Below are positions 22,201-34,600 of a stretch of DNA of 64,000 bases, piece by piece. The stretch's first letter is position 1; every line of letters starts with the position of its first letter. The stretch is from Macrotrachela quadricornifera (taxonomy: Eukaryota; Rotifera; Eurotatoria; Philodinida; Philodinidae), in contig JAJEKB010020600.1 of NCBI GenBank assembly GCA_022393335.1, positions 29,249 to 93,248 on the forward strand. The letters are read 5' to 3'. The notes under the pieces were generated by a model. It saw nothing but the letters and a program-made list of their open reading frames with translations. It was not told the DNA's origin and ran no database searches. The translations under genes and the position numbers were made by a program.

Positions 22201-23373
22201 ATGCCCAATTTAAGTGATTTTATACCATGTTCATTAAACATTTGCCAAAACAATGGTCAATGTTTTCTTGATGACTCTTTCATTACTAACTTTACTTGTT
22301 TATGTACAAGCTGTTTCACTGGTTCTTTTTGCGAAACGGAAAAATATTCAGGTAACCTATGGTACATGGGTATATCAGACGAAAAACATTTCGAAAACTA
22401 TCAACTAATCAAAGCAATAATTGGTTTTCTACTAGCAATCGTTTCTTTTCTCAGTAACTTTCTAGCATTACAGACATTTCTATGTAGTAGAAAAATTCGC
22501 ACTACAAATTTAGGTGTGTACTTGATCTTACTTTCATGTTCGTGTTTGATTGTTAGTGTCATTCGTGGAATGTCTACATCGATTACTGCTGTTGTTAGTA
22601 CTGCTAAAGTAGGAAGTTTCTATAATTTATTTCGATGTGCTATGATGCGTTTATTTGCATCTTCATTAACCTACTGTTTCTTGTGGCTAATATTGTGCAT
22701 CGCAATTGAACGGCTTCTTATCGAATATTCACGTGTCAGTTTGTATGATTCAAGACGACGTTCAGTGATTTCAAGCTTATGTCTTTACACTATTGTGCCA
22801 ATAACAAATATTTTGATAAATATTCTTGGCAGGAAAGACAATTATTCTTTCGTTGATTTCTGCCAGTTAAACTTTACTTCAACTGGTTACATTTTTTATT
22901 CTATTTTTCGTTGGATCAATTATTTAGTTGCACCAGGTGTATTACTCATTTCGTGTCTTTTCATTCTACATCATCTTCTCCGACATCGCCTACATTATAC
23001 AGCTGATAATACCTCACTATGTTCCTCAATAAAAATTATCATTTTAAATCATCGAGATCTTATTCTTCAGCCACTTATATTAACATTTTGTGTCATACCA
23101 TATTTCATATTAGGTCATCTTATGACTTGTTCAAAAGCAGATACTCATATTGTTGGAAAATTGAAAACAATTGTCATATTACTGTCAGATTCAGCTATAG
23201 CAATGACATTTATTACTAATGTTAGTCCATCAAAATTTTATATGCAAGAATTTTGGAATACATCGTATGCTGGCCGATTCTTACTTTATATAAAAAACAG
23301 ATTGTGCGTTGACACGATTAGAAGATCGTCTGCATTTTCTATGTCATCAGATGTTTCCGTACAATTATTTTGA
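22201..23373 (+). CDS. EGF-domain seven-transmembrane receptor
   Basis: 390 residues from the ATG at 22201. Residues about 9-44 form one EGF-like module (CSLNICQNNGQC, then TCLC and SFCE). Seven hydrophobic spans follow, from IGFLLAIVSFLSNFLAL (TM1) through LWLILCIAIERLL (TM3, with ER where rhodopsin-class receptors have DRY) to SDSAIAMTFITNVSPSKFY (TM7, in place of NPxxY), then a short cytoplasmic tail. It is therefore a rhodopsin-like GPCR with an extracellular EGF domain, an arrangement I associate with bdelloid-specific families. Ligand unknown. The start is uncertain: TTTATTTCAG lies three bases before the ATG, which could be a cis or spliced-leader acceptor, and the frame is also open back to an ATG at 22108 with a hydrophobic leader. 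Confidence 0.75.
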   Translation: MPNLSDFIPCSLNICQNNGQCFLDDSFITNFTCLCTSCFTGSFCETEKYSGNLWYMGISDEKHFENYQLIKAIIGFLLAIVSFLSNFLALQTFLCSRKIRTTNLGVYLILLSCSCLIVSVIRGMSTSITAVVSTAKVGSFYNLFRCAMMRLFASSLTYCFLWLILCIAIERLLIEYSRVSLYDSRRRSVISSLCLYTIVPITNILINILGRKDNYSFVDFCQLNFTSTGYIFYSIFRWINYLVAPGVLLISCLFILHHLLRHRLHYTADNTSLCSSIKIIILNHRDLILQPLILTFCVIPYFILGHLMTCSKADTHIVGKLKTIVILLSDSAIAMTFITNVSPSKFYMQEFWNTSYAGRFLLYIKNRLCVDTIRRSSAFSMSSDVSVQLF

Positions 23374-26069
23374 ACCTGTTATTAGAAAGATCAACATTAT
23401 GTTCTACCATTTTTCCAAGAATACATTATTTTTTAAGTCTCTAGAGATATTCTAACTTTTGAAAGTTTAGCTTCATACGTATTGCTACGGTTTTCAGGAT
23501 TTTTAACCAATAGATTTTATTCAAAGTATCAATAGATGAACAAATGCTAGTACAGATAATCCGGTTTAGGCGAAGAACAATCAAAATAACATCTATGAGT
23601 AGAATTACTACGGGATTAAAATGTGAAACATGAGAGAGCTATTGATATTAATCGTAGGAAGATCAAAATTGACTCTAAATTTATAGACAAATTTCCTCTC
23701 CTTCAAAATAGATAACCACCTTCAATATAAGACCATGTCTGAACAAGAGTTTATTAACTCTATTAGAAGACGTGAAAAAACTACTGGCATTGACTTAATG
23801 TGTTATTCACATTATTCTCATTCTCACCTACACACATGAATTATTCTAAATAATGTTATAAAATTACACATGGATTTGATGGTATGGCACCTGAACATCA
23901 AAAATTCGATGAACAAAATGCTTCTCATACTCTTAATACTGAAGAAACATTTGAAATTATAATAATAAACTGTTACAAAGATAAAATTGCTCGATTTTAA
24001 GTAGTATTTTTCACTAACAGTCAAACCGAAATTATCATTTTAAAGAGTTTACTGATCCTCCACTAGGTCGTTTACGAATCATGCGTATTTATTGAACGTG
24101 TTTAAAGAATAGACATTGATTCAAATAAATGGATATACATATGTTTAAATTCTTATTTCAAATGTATTGTCACGCATCCATCCTATACAGATATTTTTTG
24201 AATATGAATGTGTCTGAAATGCAAGATACGAACGCGTTCAATAATACATGTCTCTATGAGTACATCTATTAATACATCGGAGTTGTAAAAACATGTTTTG
24301 ATATATTTATTTTCGAAATACAACTGAATGTATAATTATAAAGTGAAAATGGAAATAAAAACCACGTTTTAATTCAATTAGGTAAACATATAAGTGTTAC
24401 TATGGATTTAGTTGAGTAATAATAATAAGTTATAAACTTCACTTTAAGTTTTTAAATGACAGTAATACACAAATTGATCCAAGTCTTGAGTAGGAATCAA
24501 AGTAATAGATTTAGTTTTTATCTCTATTATTCAAATTTCAGTAAGTTAAGTTTAATTTAATAAATAAATTATATTAAATAAACATTCATGTTGTACCAAA
24601 TCATTTTTTTTTTGTTTTACTTTTATTTCTAGAATATATACTCATTCACATACGATACATTATTATTGATCTTGAAGTTTTTTTTAATGAAATTCAATTT
24701 TCCTTTTCTTGATACACAAATATATGCTATAAATATGTTATTTTCATTTGGCACTCATTTAAGTTCTAAGACTCATATATGTTCAATAAATCAGTTGAAT
24801 AATTAGTAAATCTATTGGATACTCAAATAAGTTAACAATTCTCTATAATTAAAATTTTACTAAGTTTGACAATTAATATACAAATAAAATATTTGATTAA
24901 AAAGTTAATAAATTCAGTTTATAATTAACAAAAATAAAGAAAGGAAGCAAAACGTAAAAAGAATTTATAGAATATGTCGAAAACAACTGTTAACAATTCT
25001 TAATTTATGATAAGAAGGTTATAACAGTACATTTAGAGAGCAACATACACTATCAAGATTTCGTATGCAATTGCAAGTGATATTGTAGGAAACATGGTCT
25101 ATGTCTTGCAATCAGTATCAAATGGATCCAATTGTATTTTCTACAAAACTACAAATACATATTATTTTGTAAAATTCTCAAAATTAATATTAGAATTACG
25201 ATCTAAAATAAAAGGGTTCACTGATTACTATATACTCACTGGTGAGGTAGAAAATATCACAAGATATCAAAGAAAAGAATAATAATGGCCATAAAAAAGG
25301 AATCAGATTTTTATTTATCAACTGACTGTTCAATTAAAGTTTGTACTTAACAAAAATGATGTATTTACTTATCAATTTATAATATTTTAGCTAGAAAATT
25401 AAGTTTTTTCATCTAGAATTTAAATAGAATACTTAATAATACGTGTTTTGTTTCTTATTTAGGTATATATGTTCAGCTAATTACGTAGAACTTAAATGAG
25501 CGTTTTTTTTATATTTAAACTATTCGATTTTTTTTTCTATGAAAACCTACTTTTCTATTTATTCACAAGATATTGTACTATCATAATGGCAAAAAACGTA
25601 TATAAACGGGGCATTTTTGCATACATCATTTCATGTTTTATTCTCATTTTTTTAAAACAAATTTACATATTGAAATATTGTCTTAGATAAGAAAGAAAAT
25701 TGACTAGAAATAAGATTCATCTAGTGGTTATCAACTTGAATCATATTATTTTAACGAGCTCAATCATATGCAAATTGCACGAATGGTTTTTTAAGACTAC
25801 TCTTCAACATTCATGATTATAAATATGTGTTTTCACCTTCTCTATCACATATTATGGTGTGTTTCATGTGCTATGTTCTCTTTTGTGTTTGGAATATAGA
25901 CGAATGATTCATTAGATTATTGTAGAAAGAACTCCTTGACCTTTGACTTGAAAATGTCTGTTATATTTTTATTGATAAATGTAAATAAAAAGTAAAAAAA
26001 AAGATGAGTAAGATTATTATTTAAATATTTAATTGACTTAATCGATAGTGTTTAAAATAAATTATTAGA
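23374..26069. other. Intergenic
   Basis: About 2.7 kb of AT-rich sequence between convergent genes. Short open frames at 23824-24024, 25094-25282 and 25496-25690 have low complexity or no family likeness. No repeat with clear ends was found. Confidence 0.5.
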
Positions 26070-27072
26070 TTAGAAAGAGAAAAATAGTCGAATAATAAAA
26101 TAAAGCCAAAAAGAAATAATAATATTGTTTGAATTATCTGAAGAAAAATCAATATTCAAAAACTATAAATAAATTTTATAACTTACTTATGGCACTATTT
26201 ACTTTTAGTATTGGTATTGATTTATTTACAATAAGACAAGTTGTTATATTATTATTACAATAATCTTCAACACAAAAACATCTCTCTCGAACGATTGTTA
26301 TATTGTTATTATCATAGATTTGAGTAACATTAAAATTGATATAGAAAGAACCTGGTGTTTCCTTGTATATCAATGTTCTAGTCCAATCTCGATTAAATTG
26401 ATTTACTGCAAAAAGTACTTCTGATACAAAATATGCATAATAATCTCTAGTAATAGCTAAAGGAGTTATAAATTCATCATAAGTATCAATCATGCATAGT
26501 ACTGTATTGTTAGCAGTATATTCATTGCATTTTTGTATATCAATATAAGGAGAAGCGAAAATGGCACAGAAGGAACTTGCATTCAAATCATAATATGTAG
26601 TATCAAAACAAGAGATTGGTGTAACTATTTCAGGAATTATTGAATGAAGAACTGAAGGTGCAGAATTTGTTTGTAATTGATTAGTTACTGATGATTTACA
26701 TGTAGTTAAATTTATATTACATAGGTTTGTTGCACAAATACAAAGTATTGATATATCAAATAATTCATATTCAAGTGGTGAACAAAATCCAAAACCAATA
26801 TCAGTTGTATCTGAAAATCCTGTACATCGTTTAGCAATATTTCTATATATATTTGTTATTTGCATATAATCGTATAATACTGTCGATGATGAACCATTAT
26901 AAAAATGTTGATAAACACAATATTCACTGTTAGTTACCATTATACCATAATAGAAACATGTTAAATTAAGACGAAGTATTGTTCCATTAATTAATGTTGA
27001 TACATCACCATTGAAAAATCCTTCACTAAATTCAATCAATAGCAAGATTAAGAGATTTATTCTAAATCGCAT
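26070..27072 (-). CDS. Secreted, probably GPI-anchored Cys-rich protein
   Basis: Two exons, 27072-26187 and 26137-26070, with a GTAAGT donor and TTCTTCAG acceptor around a 49-base intron; 317 residues. It has an N-terminal signal peptide (LLILLLIEF). Two Cys-rich units each close with CxC...xxCN..(I/L)TTC, as in CICATNLCNINLTTC and CFCVEDYCNNNITTC, recalling the Ly6/uPAR three-finger ending. There are many N-glycosylation sites (NGT, NLT, NGS, NVT, NIT). The second exon adds a hydrophobic tail (ISFWLYFIIRLFFSF) ending at the stop, as in GPI-attachment signals; a plain C-terminal anchor is the alternative. Ligand or role unknown. Family assignment is tentative; secretion is well supported. Confidence 0.7.
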
Positions 27073-29535
27073 TTTTCTATATTTGTTTGAAAGTAAAATT
27101 CAAGCTGATAATGATACTGGCCATAGTCAAAGTTTTTCTGTTTGTGTAAAATGCAACTATATTTATTCTTCTCTTTCATTTTTTTTCTTATATGTTATTG
27201 CATATTCGTGCTAGAGAAAAATTAAAACTAAATATAAAACAAAACTCCAATAGTCATAATAACATCATGAGTAAATATGAAAAAAAAAATATTCCAGCAA
27301 GATGTAACAACCTTCAATTTCAAAATATGGGTATAAAAAAAAATATGTAATTTAGCTTGATAATACTTAATTTCGTCGTCTATTCATCATAAAAGTATAC
27401 CTATAGAAAAAAAAATCTTTCTCCGTTATTGACATAGTCTATTCGATTTATAACAAAAATTATTTTACTGTTTGAATAATATTAAACATACCATTCACAT
27501 ATTATAAGTAAAATCTTTTAAATACAAAATTCGTGGTTATAATGATTATCATATCAGTTAAATATAATTTAAATGAAATTATTTTGTCTTTTCATATAAC
27601 AAATATTCTATGAAAATTTCTATATTTTTCGCATCTCATCCATCTTGTTCAAATACAGTTTGATAGCACAACATCCAATCTATCCTTGGAGTACAAAAAT
27701 AAACAAAATATTTTTCATTTTTTACCAAAAAAGAGGGAGAATTATCCTTAACGATCGACTGACTTTTAAATTTCTACATCTACTTTTCTAATAATAGGAG
27801 ATGCAAAGAAAGAATCATTAAAATTTCATAATGTTCTTCTATAAAGTGGTAGGTCAGAATAATATTTTTCTCGAAGTCATATACAAACGGTTAAATTGAA
27901 CATTTCTTCATAAGATATTTGTTTATTTCTATTGGCAATGGTATTGGCAAATAGCAATGATATTCTTTGTTTCATTCTCTTAATAATATACAGAGAAAAA
28001 GTAAAAAATCATCCATTTCTTTCGTTCTCATTTACACCGCTTATACATTGATAAAAGAAAAAACTATTACATGTATATTATATTATATATGCTCTGTGAT
28101 ATTTGTTTATTTATTGTAATAGTCGTTTAGCTGGTCTTTCATTTTAACGAACGGCAATGTAATAACAGAGAGAGCGAGATGGAACACCTGCTAAACTAGT
28201 ACTATGTTTATCGTTACATAAACTCCTTTAAATATCTGAGATTTATCTAAACTAGTAAATTATTGTTACTCCTTACAGTAGACAAACACCTGAAAAACGT
28301 TCCGAAATCGTTTGATAAGTTGAAATGTCTGCGAAGTGGCAAAGCTTTATCAAATATAGTCGTAAGAAGATGTTTTTTTCGACTACATATTTCCTCATCT
28401 CGCTTGGATTCTTCGATTCTTTTACTTCCTCCTATATACATCTTTCGTAAGTGCAGCAATTCTCTTTATCTACACTCAAGGTTAAACATTACTCATTAAT
28501 GCTAGACCGATTAGAGTTCAATAAATGACGAAATAATAAAGAGCAATGTAAGACCAGTCCATCAATCGTCTTTTTTCTGCTTTTCTTGCTATTTCTTTTT
28601 CATCTTTTTCCTTCTCTCATTATGTTTTAGTTAGCATGTTCAAGTGTCACAATAAAGAGAGTAACAATAAAAACAAAACTAGAATTTTGAAAAAAAGATA
28701 CCATTTTCATACGAAGTCATGTTTTCTGTTTCATCAAGGATACCATGAATCTTCAACTGCAATAACAGTGACTAAAATGCCTGATAGAATTCATTTTCTA
28801 CACAAGCTGGTAAAGAAGACATTCAGCCTCATACAAAACTTCTAGGATCCACTACAATCTTATTTTAAAAAATACAAATTACGAATGGCATAAATGATAA
28901 TATCTCAAGCAAATTATACAGAAAACAAAAACAATACAGATAAAACATTAAAAAAAACCTGCATTTACTGGTATCAATGAACCGTAGGAGAAACTTTAAT
29001 AAAAGTTTAGTAAACAGAATATAAGTTCAAGATTCAGGAATATATGTAAGGTACCAATAATTTTAAAATGTGGAAGAAAATTGAATAGACATCTTTGATA
29101 TCTCATTTCTTACTAATTTTTTTCTAATATATTTCATTAATAGCAAGATCGGCGAAAATGGAAATGTAGAGAAGTATATCTACTATCTTTGAAAAACGTT
29201 GTCTTTTAAATTTCTCCTTCCCTCAATTTCTGAACCTTCAGATAGGCTCTTTGTAGATTATTATCAACAATTGAATTTAAGAGATATATATCTTGCAATT
29301 TTGTGTGACAATGTTAGATAGCGTTACATGTTCTGTATCGTGTATTATCTAGATTATTCTCTTTTCCTTCGTTTCAGCTGATTATTATTTATTCTTCATT
29401 CTCTTATGATATATATCACTTTTGTGTTCTCCTCTCTAACTATATATATTGTTTCGCTTCAGCTGACGATAATCCATTCTGTATTCTTTTATTATATGAT
29501 ATGTATTCACTCTCTCCTTGTGGTTCTAGATTATA
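27073..29535. other. Intergenic
   Basis: About 2.4 kb between divergent genes, with no gene recognised. The opposing frames at 28247-28499 are mutual shadows without family features. A T/C-rich tract around 29340-29520 precedes the flavoenzyme gene and may hold its promoter or an untranslated first exon. Confidence 0.5.
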
Positions 29536-31605
29536 ATGGTGAAATTTATCACGAATTTGTTCTTCATTTTGCAGGTGTATATTTTTGAAATCACCTTTAC
29601 TACAGCAAATTATGGTATTAATGATGAATTTGCAAGAATTAGCAATGATGATTTACATATATGTCTTTCAATATCATTACCATTGTCAATACGTACTATT
29701 TATCCATGTAACACTTTAGCAAATCAAAATAGTTCTCAATATCAATGTGATCATTTCAATATTAATGAATTGTCGAGTATTCATGGAGGTCGAATTTCTC
29801 ATTTTCCTGCTGTTATTGTTTATGTAATGGACAGTAGCGACATCCAAAAGGTAATAAAATGTGCAACAAAATTAAATTATATTGTAAATGCAATAAGTGG
29901 AGGTCATAGTTATGAAGGCTATGGTTTAGGTTCAACGTATAACAATATTGTTATTAACATGGAAGCAATTAATTACATTAATATTAATCAATATGATGGA
30001 ACTGGTACATTTGGAGCTGGTGCAAGACTTGGTCCAATTTATTACAAAACATATCAGTATAATTATACGATTAATGCTGGTAGTTGTGCATGGGTAGGAC
30101 TTGCAGGTCATGCACTTGGTGGTGGTTATGGTTATCTTAGTCGATTACATGGATTATTATCTGATAATATTTTGGAAATGAAAGCTGTTAATGCTCAAGG
30201 TAAATATATTTTAGTTACATTATCTTTCTCGAACAGAAACCAAATTCAGAACATATGAAAACTATTTTACTTTTTATTTACAAGAATTTCAGGTTTTTTT
30301 TTCATCTAAATTTTTGCTGGATCGATAAAAACCTTTGCTTTTCAAAACATATATTACGTATCATCTGTTGAAGATTTTCTCATAATCCTCGAATATCACA
30401 TTGATTTTGGACAAATAGATTATTCAACATTTAAGAATCAAATGTCTTATCTTCTACACTTCTAATCCATCCTAAACTAATGTTATTTTTGTTTAGTTAT
30501 GTTGTCATATTCTAGTTTAACAGTATTTTCTTTATTCTTCATTGTTTTATTAGATTATTACACAGTTTCCAAGGATGAAGCAGCGGACTTCAAATCTGAC
30601 AATCTAGTCTGGTAGCGTAAGGCTGTGAAAATAATCTAGATCTATAGTTTTATTAATTTTGTTTATACATCTAGATTAAATATTTTTTTTTTAGGTGAAT
30701 TATTAATAATAAATAAAACTCATGAGCCAGAATTATATTGGGCATTACGTGGTGCTGGTGGAGGTTTATTTGTTATTGTAACAGAATTTAAATTTCGTTT
30801 AATTAAACCTCCATCACTCGTTAGAAGTTTTACATCTATATGGTATCCAAATGTAACAAAATTAGTAATACAACAATATCAATCATTATTATTTAATGAC
30901 AAAATTACAAATTTTAATAATAATCTTGTTTTATTAATGTTTGTACGAAAGATTAATGTAGAAATTTCAATACTTTATTTTGGTACTGAATTAGAAGAAT
31001 TTAATAAAACTATATCATTAATATTGGCCATGTTACCAACTCCATATAAAATAGATTTATCTAAACAAGATTGGTTAACATTTGTTTATAAATCATCAGG
31101 AATTGAAAATAATAATAATGATCATCAACAATTGATGCTTGATCATTTAACATATCCAACATATTATTTTAAAGCGAAACATTTATTTTATAATCAACCA
31201 ATAAGTAGTTATAGTCTTGATCAATTTATCGATCAATTAACATTAGGCGACGGTCAAATCAGTATTGGATTTAGTCCTTGGGATGGATATTTAAGTACAA
31301 TTCCAGTTAATGAAACAGCATTTCCACATAGACATTTTAAATTTGGTATTCAATTTACAATTTTTCCTAATGATAAACAACATGAAAAAGAACAAATAGA
31401 TTGGTTAAATAAAATATATTTGACTATTTATGATGATTCAACAAAATATTCATATATTAATTATATTGATAGAGATATACTGAATTGGATGAATGTTTAT
31501 TATCATATACATCAACAAAGATTAATTAATATTAAACATATTTATGATAAGAATGATCGATTTTATTTTGAAAAAACGATAGTAAAGTCAAGCGAAATAA
31601 ACTAA
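29536..31605 (+). CDS. Berberine-bridge-type FAD-linked oxidase
   Basis: Two exons, 29536-30199 and 30695-31605, split by a 495-base GT-AG intron; 524 residues. An N-terminal hydrophobic leader (FITNLFFILQVYIF) suggests secretion. The FAD-binding type 4 domain has SGGHSYEGYG with His124 and GSCAWVGLAGHALGGGYGY with Cys184, the two residues that tether FAD in bicovalent berberine-bridge-like enzymes. Exon 2 has the substrate domain and the BBE C-terminus (YINYIDRD, then QQRLINIKHIYD). Relatives oxidise sugars, alcohols or alkaloid precursors; the substrate here is unknown. The family is mostly plant, fungal and bacterial, so horizontal acquisition followed by intron gain is plausible. An acceptor-like TTTTGCAG lies just inside the proposed leader (about 29574), so the true N-terminus could come from another exon. 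The stop is 20 bases before the assembly gap. Confidence 0.85.
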
Positions 31606-32072
31606 TACATATTATTGAACTATCANNNNNNNNNNNNNNNNNNNNNNNNNNNNNNNNNNNNNNNNNNNNNNNNNNNNNNNNNNNNNNNNNNNNNNNNNNN
31701 NNNNNNNNNNNNNNNNNNNNNNNNNNNNNNNNNNNNNNNNNNNNNNNNNNNNNNNNNNNNNNNNNNNNNNNNNNNNNNNNNNNNNNNNNNNNNNNNNNNN
31801 NNNNNNNNNNNNNNNNNNNNNNNNNNNNNNNNNNNNNNNNNNNNNNNNNNNNNNNNNNNNNNNNNNNNNNNNNNNNNNNNNNNNNNNNNNNNNNNNNNNN
31901 NNNNNNNNNNNNNNNNNNNNNNNNNNNNNNNNNNNNNNNNNNNNNNNNNNNNNNNNNNNNNNNNNNNNNNNNNNNNNNNNNNNNNNNNNNNNNNNNNNNN
32001 NNNNNNNNNNNNNNNNNNNNNNNNNATAGTAAAGTCAAGCGAAATAAACTAATACATATTATTGAACTATCA
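31579..32072. other. Assembly gap (400 N) flanked by identical 47-bp copies
   Basis: N occupies 31626-32025. The 47 bases before it (31579-31625), which include the last codons and stop of the flavoenzyme gene, recur exactly at 32026-32072. This is best explained as the two contig ends overlapping and not being merged. The true gap may be zero. Confidence 0.9.
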
Positions 32073-34152
32073 TCTTACAAGTTTTGTATTTGTTATGTCT
32101 TTAATTAAATAAACAAAATTCGAACTTGTTATGGTTTTTGTGCAAGTCCAAATAGACTTATTCTCAAAATCTATATGATTATAAAACTTCATATATATTT
32201 TTCAAATTTGACTGACTCTTCTTAAGCAGGAAGTGTTTAGAATGGTGATTGTAAGGTTTCACGCTGAGAATGTAAATAAGGTCATTGAAAAATGCTTCCT
32301 GCGTAGAAAACTGAAGAGAATACGTGATCATCAAAGAAGGTTGATACTTATTTCAAAAGATTTGTAACTGTTTAAAAGAATGAAAGTTAATTATCAAATA
32401 CTTTAATACTGGTGAAATTTTATTGATCATTCTTCATTTTGAGAAATTGATCTGCTTTTAAAGTACAGCAATTTCTATGATTATTCTTATAAGTGTTATC
32501 ATTGCCTATAATCTCAGAGTATCCGAAAAATCTTAGACAGAACATTGAATTTTAATGATCTGAAATATCCTCAAATTAAAACCTTTTGATTTAGAATTTT
32601 AGCATTGTTTTCTCTTATATTGATATAAGTAGATTATTCATTCTTTTGTATTATTTTCAAGGATACAAAAAAAAAAACATTACAAAGTGAGAAAGCGAAA
32701 GCAAAATGTAAAAAAAAACGTGCGTTGATAGAATATGTTGAAAGCTTGTTAAGTATACATATAAAGTAATGATTCTTTCAATCCTAGGTTAAAAAATGTC
32801 TTTATTATGTGCATAACTACCATTATTTCAATCATCGCCATAAAACAATCTTGGATGAGTATGAAATCATCGATAATCATTAAACAATATTGTACATTTT
32901 AAAGTTGGTGTCTCGATTTGTTTCCATATCTCATTCATAAAATAATGGTGACCTACAATTGTGCTTTCACCTACATTCAAAATTATTTGATTTAAAGGAT
33001 ATATAAAACAAAATTTTCAAGAAAAACTATCACCACGGATGGACAATAATGTTGAAAGGTTCATCTTTAATAAGTCAGCTAGTATTAAATGACTTATTTA
33101 TCTCATTAGCAGTAGTACAAGAACGCAGTTGATAGGATCGAAAAAAGATATGATTTGCTCATGTGGTATTCAAGGTATATCTAATAATTTTTTCGAAAAA
33201 AACTTCAAAAAAATATCTCTTTATTTTTATACTTTTATTTAATGTTTTTGAAATTTCTGGCTAGATCTAAGTAACATTGAGAAACAAGACGCCTGTTTTA
33301 GGCAAAAAAACTATCTTTCACCGAAAAATAATTGAAATAAAAGACTCGAATAAACTGTATTAATGCTGCCCGGAAAATGCCAGAAGTCGTCGATTCATGA
33401 AGGTAGACATATAGCGTTGAAATTTAGTAATGAATACTCTTTTTGTTGTTATGTAGAGCTGCTAAGAGACCACTCTTTTTGTAACTTATCTGATCTGTTC
33501 TCAGAAAATATAGTTATAGATCAAGTTAAAGTAGTAGATGTCTTCCAGTATCCAAAAATATCAAAGTTTTTCTTCAACTTTCTTGAAAATCTAAAAATTG
33601 ATCAATGTAATTAAATAACTGACAAAATATTTACATTTGATCAAATTAGATTATAAATCACACTTAGAATGAACTCTTTCTATGCTACACAAATAGATTA
33701 CATCTACCTTTCATACATATTAAAACGATGAAAGAAAAAAATTTTCGGTATAAAAGTTTTATGTAGTTTTCTGACACATCGTAATATGTAAAAATTTATT
33801 TATTTATTTATTTTTTTTCTCATTATTTGTCTGACTAAGTCACATGGTTGGCCAATGAGTAATATGAAATATACCTACTATGTGCATTTTTATCTTATCC
33901 TCTTTCTTTGCTTTGCAACCATTCTCTTCTCTTTTCATCCCTATACACCCTAATATATAAGTGTGCTTCCATTGCCTGAAAGGCATTATTTGGAACAAAA
34001 CAACAACAAATACAGTGAGCAAATACTGACATCTACATTTTCTCTTCAAATTCATCGCAGTAGGAAATGTATTAAAGACTAGTGAAGCTATTAATATCTG
34101 TTTGTTTTCATTATCTACAACAGTTAAGATTCTCTTAATTGCTTTTTTTTAG
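32073..34152. other. Intergenic, possible upstream exons of next gene
   Basis: No gene recognised. The frame at 33363-33614 shows no family features. The next coding exon starts at a splice acceptor, so at least one upstream exon should lie here or further left, but I could not identify it. Confidence 0.45.
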
Positions 34153-34600
34153 ATTAGCTGTTAATCCAGACATTTCATCTATGACATGGACAGATCTAAC
34201 ATCAGTTCCAGAGAAAGTGTTTTTGGATGAGAACGAATATCAATTAGAAATTTATATTTGGCGTGATTTTATGCCGATATGTGAAAATTCTGGTCGTCCG
34301 ATGATAGCTGCATTGACAATTAAAACGATCAACTCAAGTCAGTTTCCATCAGATGTAAAAGCTGATATGGCATGGATCGTCTTGGGTGACAATGATCAAG
34401 CACAAATTTGGGAGACACATGTTGTCGAAGAGCAAGCACGAATGTTTGATGATACTTATATTTATCTTCGAGTTATGACTCGAAACGGTCCAAAATGGGA
34501 ACCCCATGCTAACGTAGATCTTGTTGTACAGCTTAAAAATTCGAAAAGACAATCTGTTCTAGTACAGGCTAAACGGCAGAAAATTCATCGCACAGATTGA
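34153..34600 (+). CDS. Last exon of an unrecognised gene
   Basis: The exon starts after a T-run acceptor (CTTTTTTTTAG, AG at 34151-34152) in the third codon position and is open to TGA at 34598-34600, about 149 residues. It begins LAVNPDISSMTW, contains YQLEIYIWRDFMPI, MAWIVLGDNDQAQIWET and MTRNGPKWEPHANVDLVVQL, and ends QKIHRTD. Composition and codon use look like genuine coding sequence with a beta-rich soluble fold. No transmembrane segment or known catalytic motif is visible. I do not recognise the family. The 5' part is not found; a start at the internal Met (MTWTDL) would give a shorter protein but ignores the acceptor. Confidence 0.6.

Noticed and set aside
30550..30640. tRNA-like anticodon arm (GGACTTCAAATCTGA) in the flavoenzyme intron
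   Set aside because: It recalls a selenocysteine or serine tRNA anticodon arm, but there is no B box and the flanking stems do not form.
31615..32052. Open frames running through the N block
   Set aside because: They exist only because N has no stop codons; this is an assembly gap.
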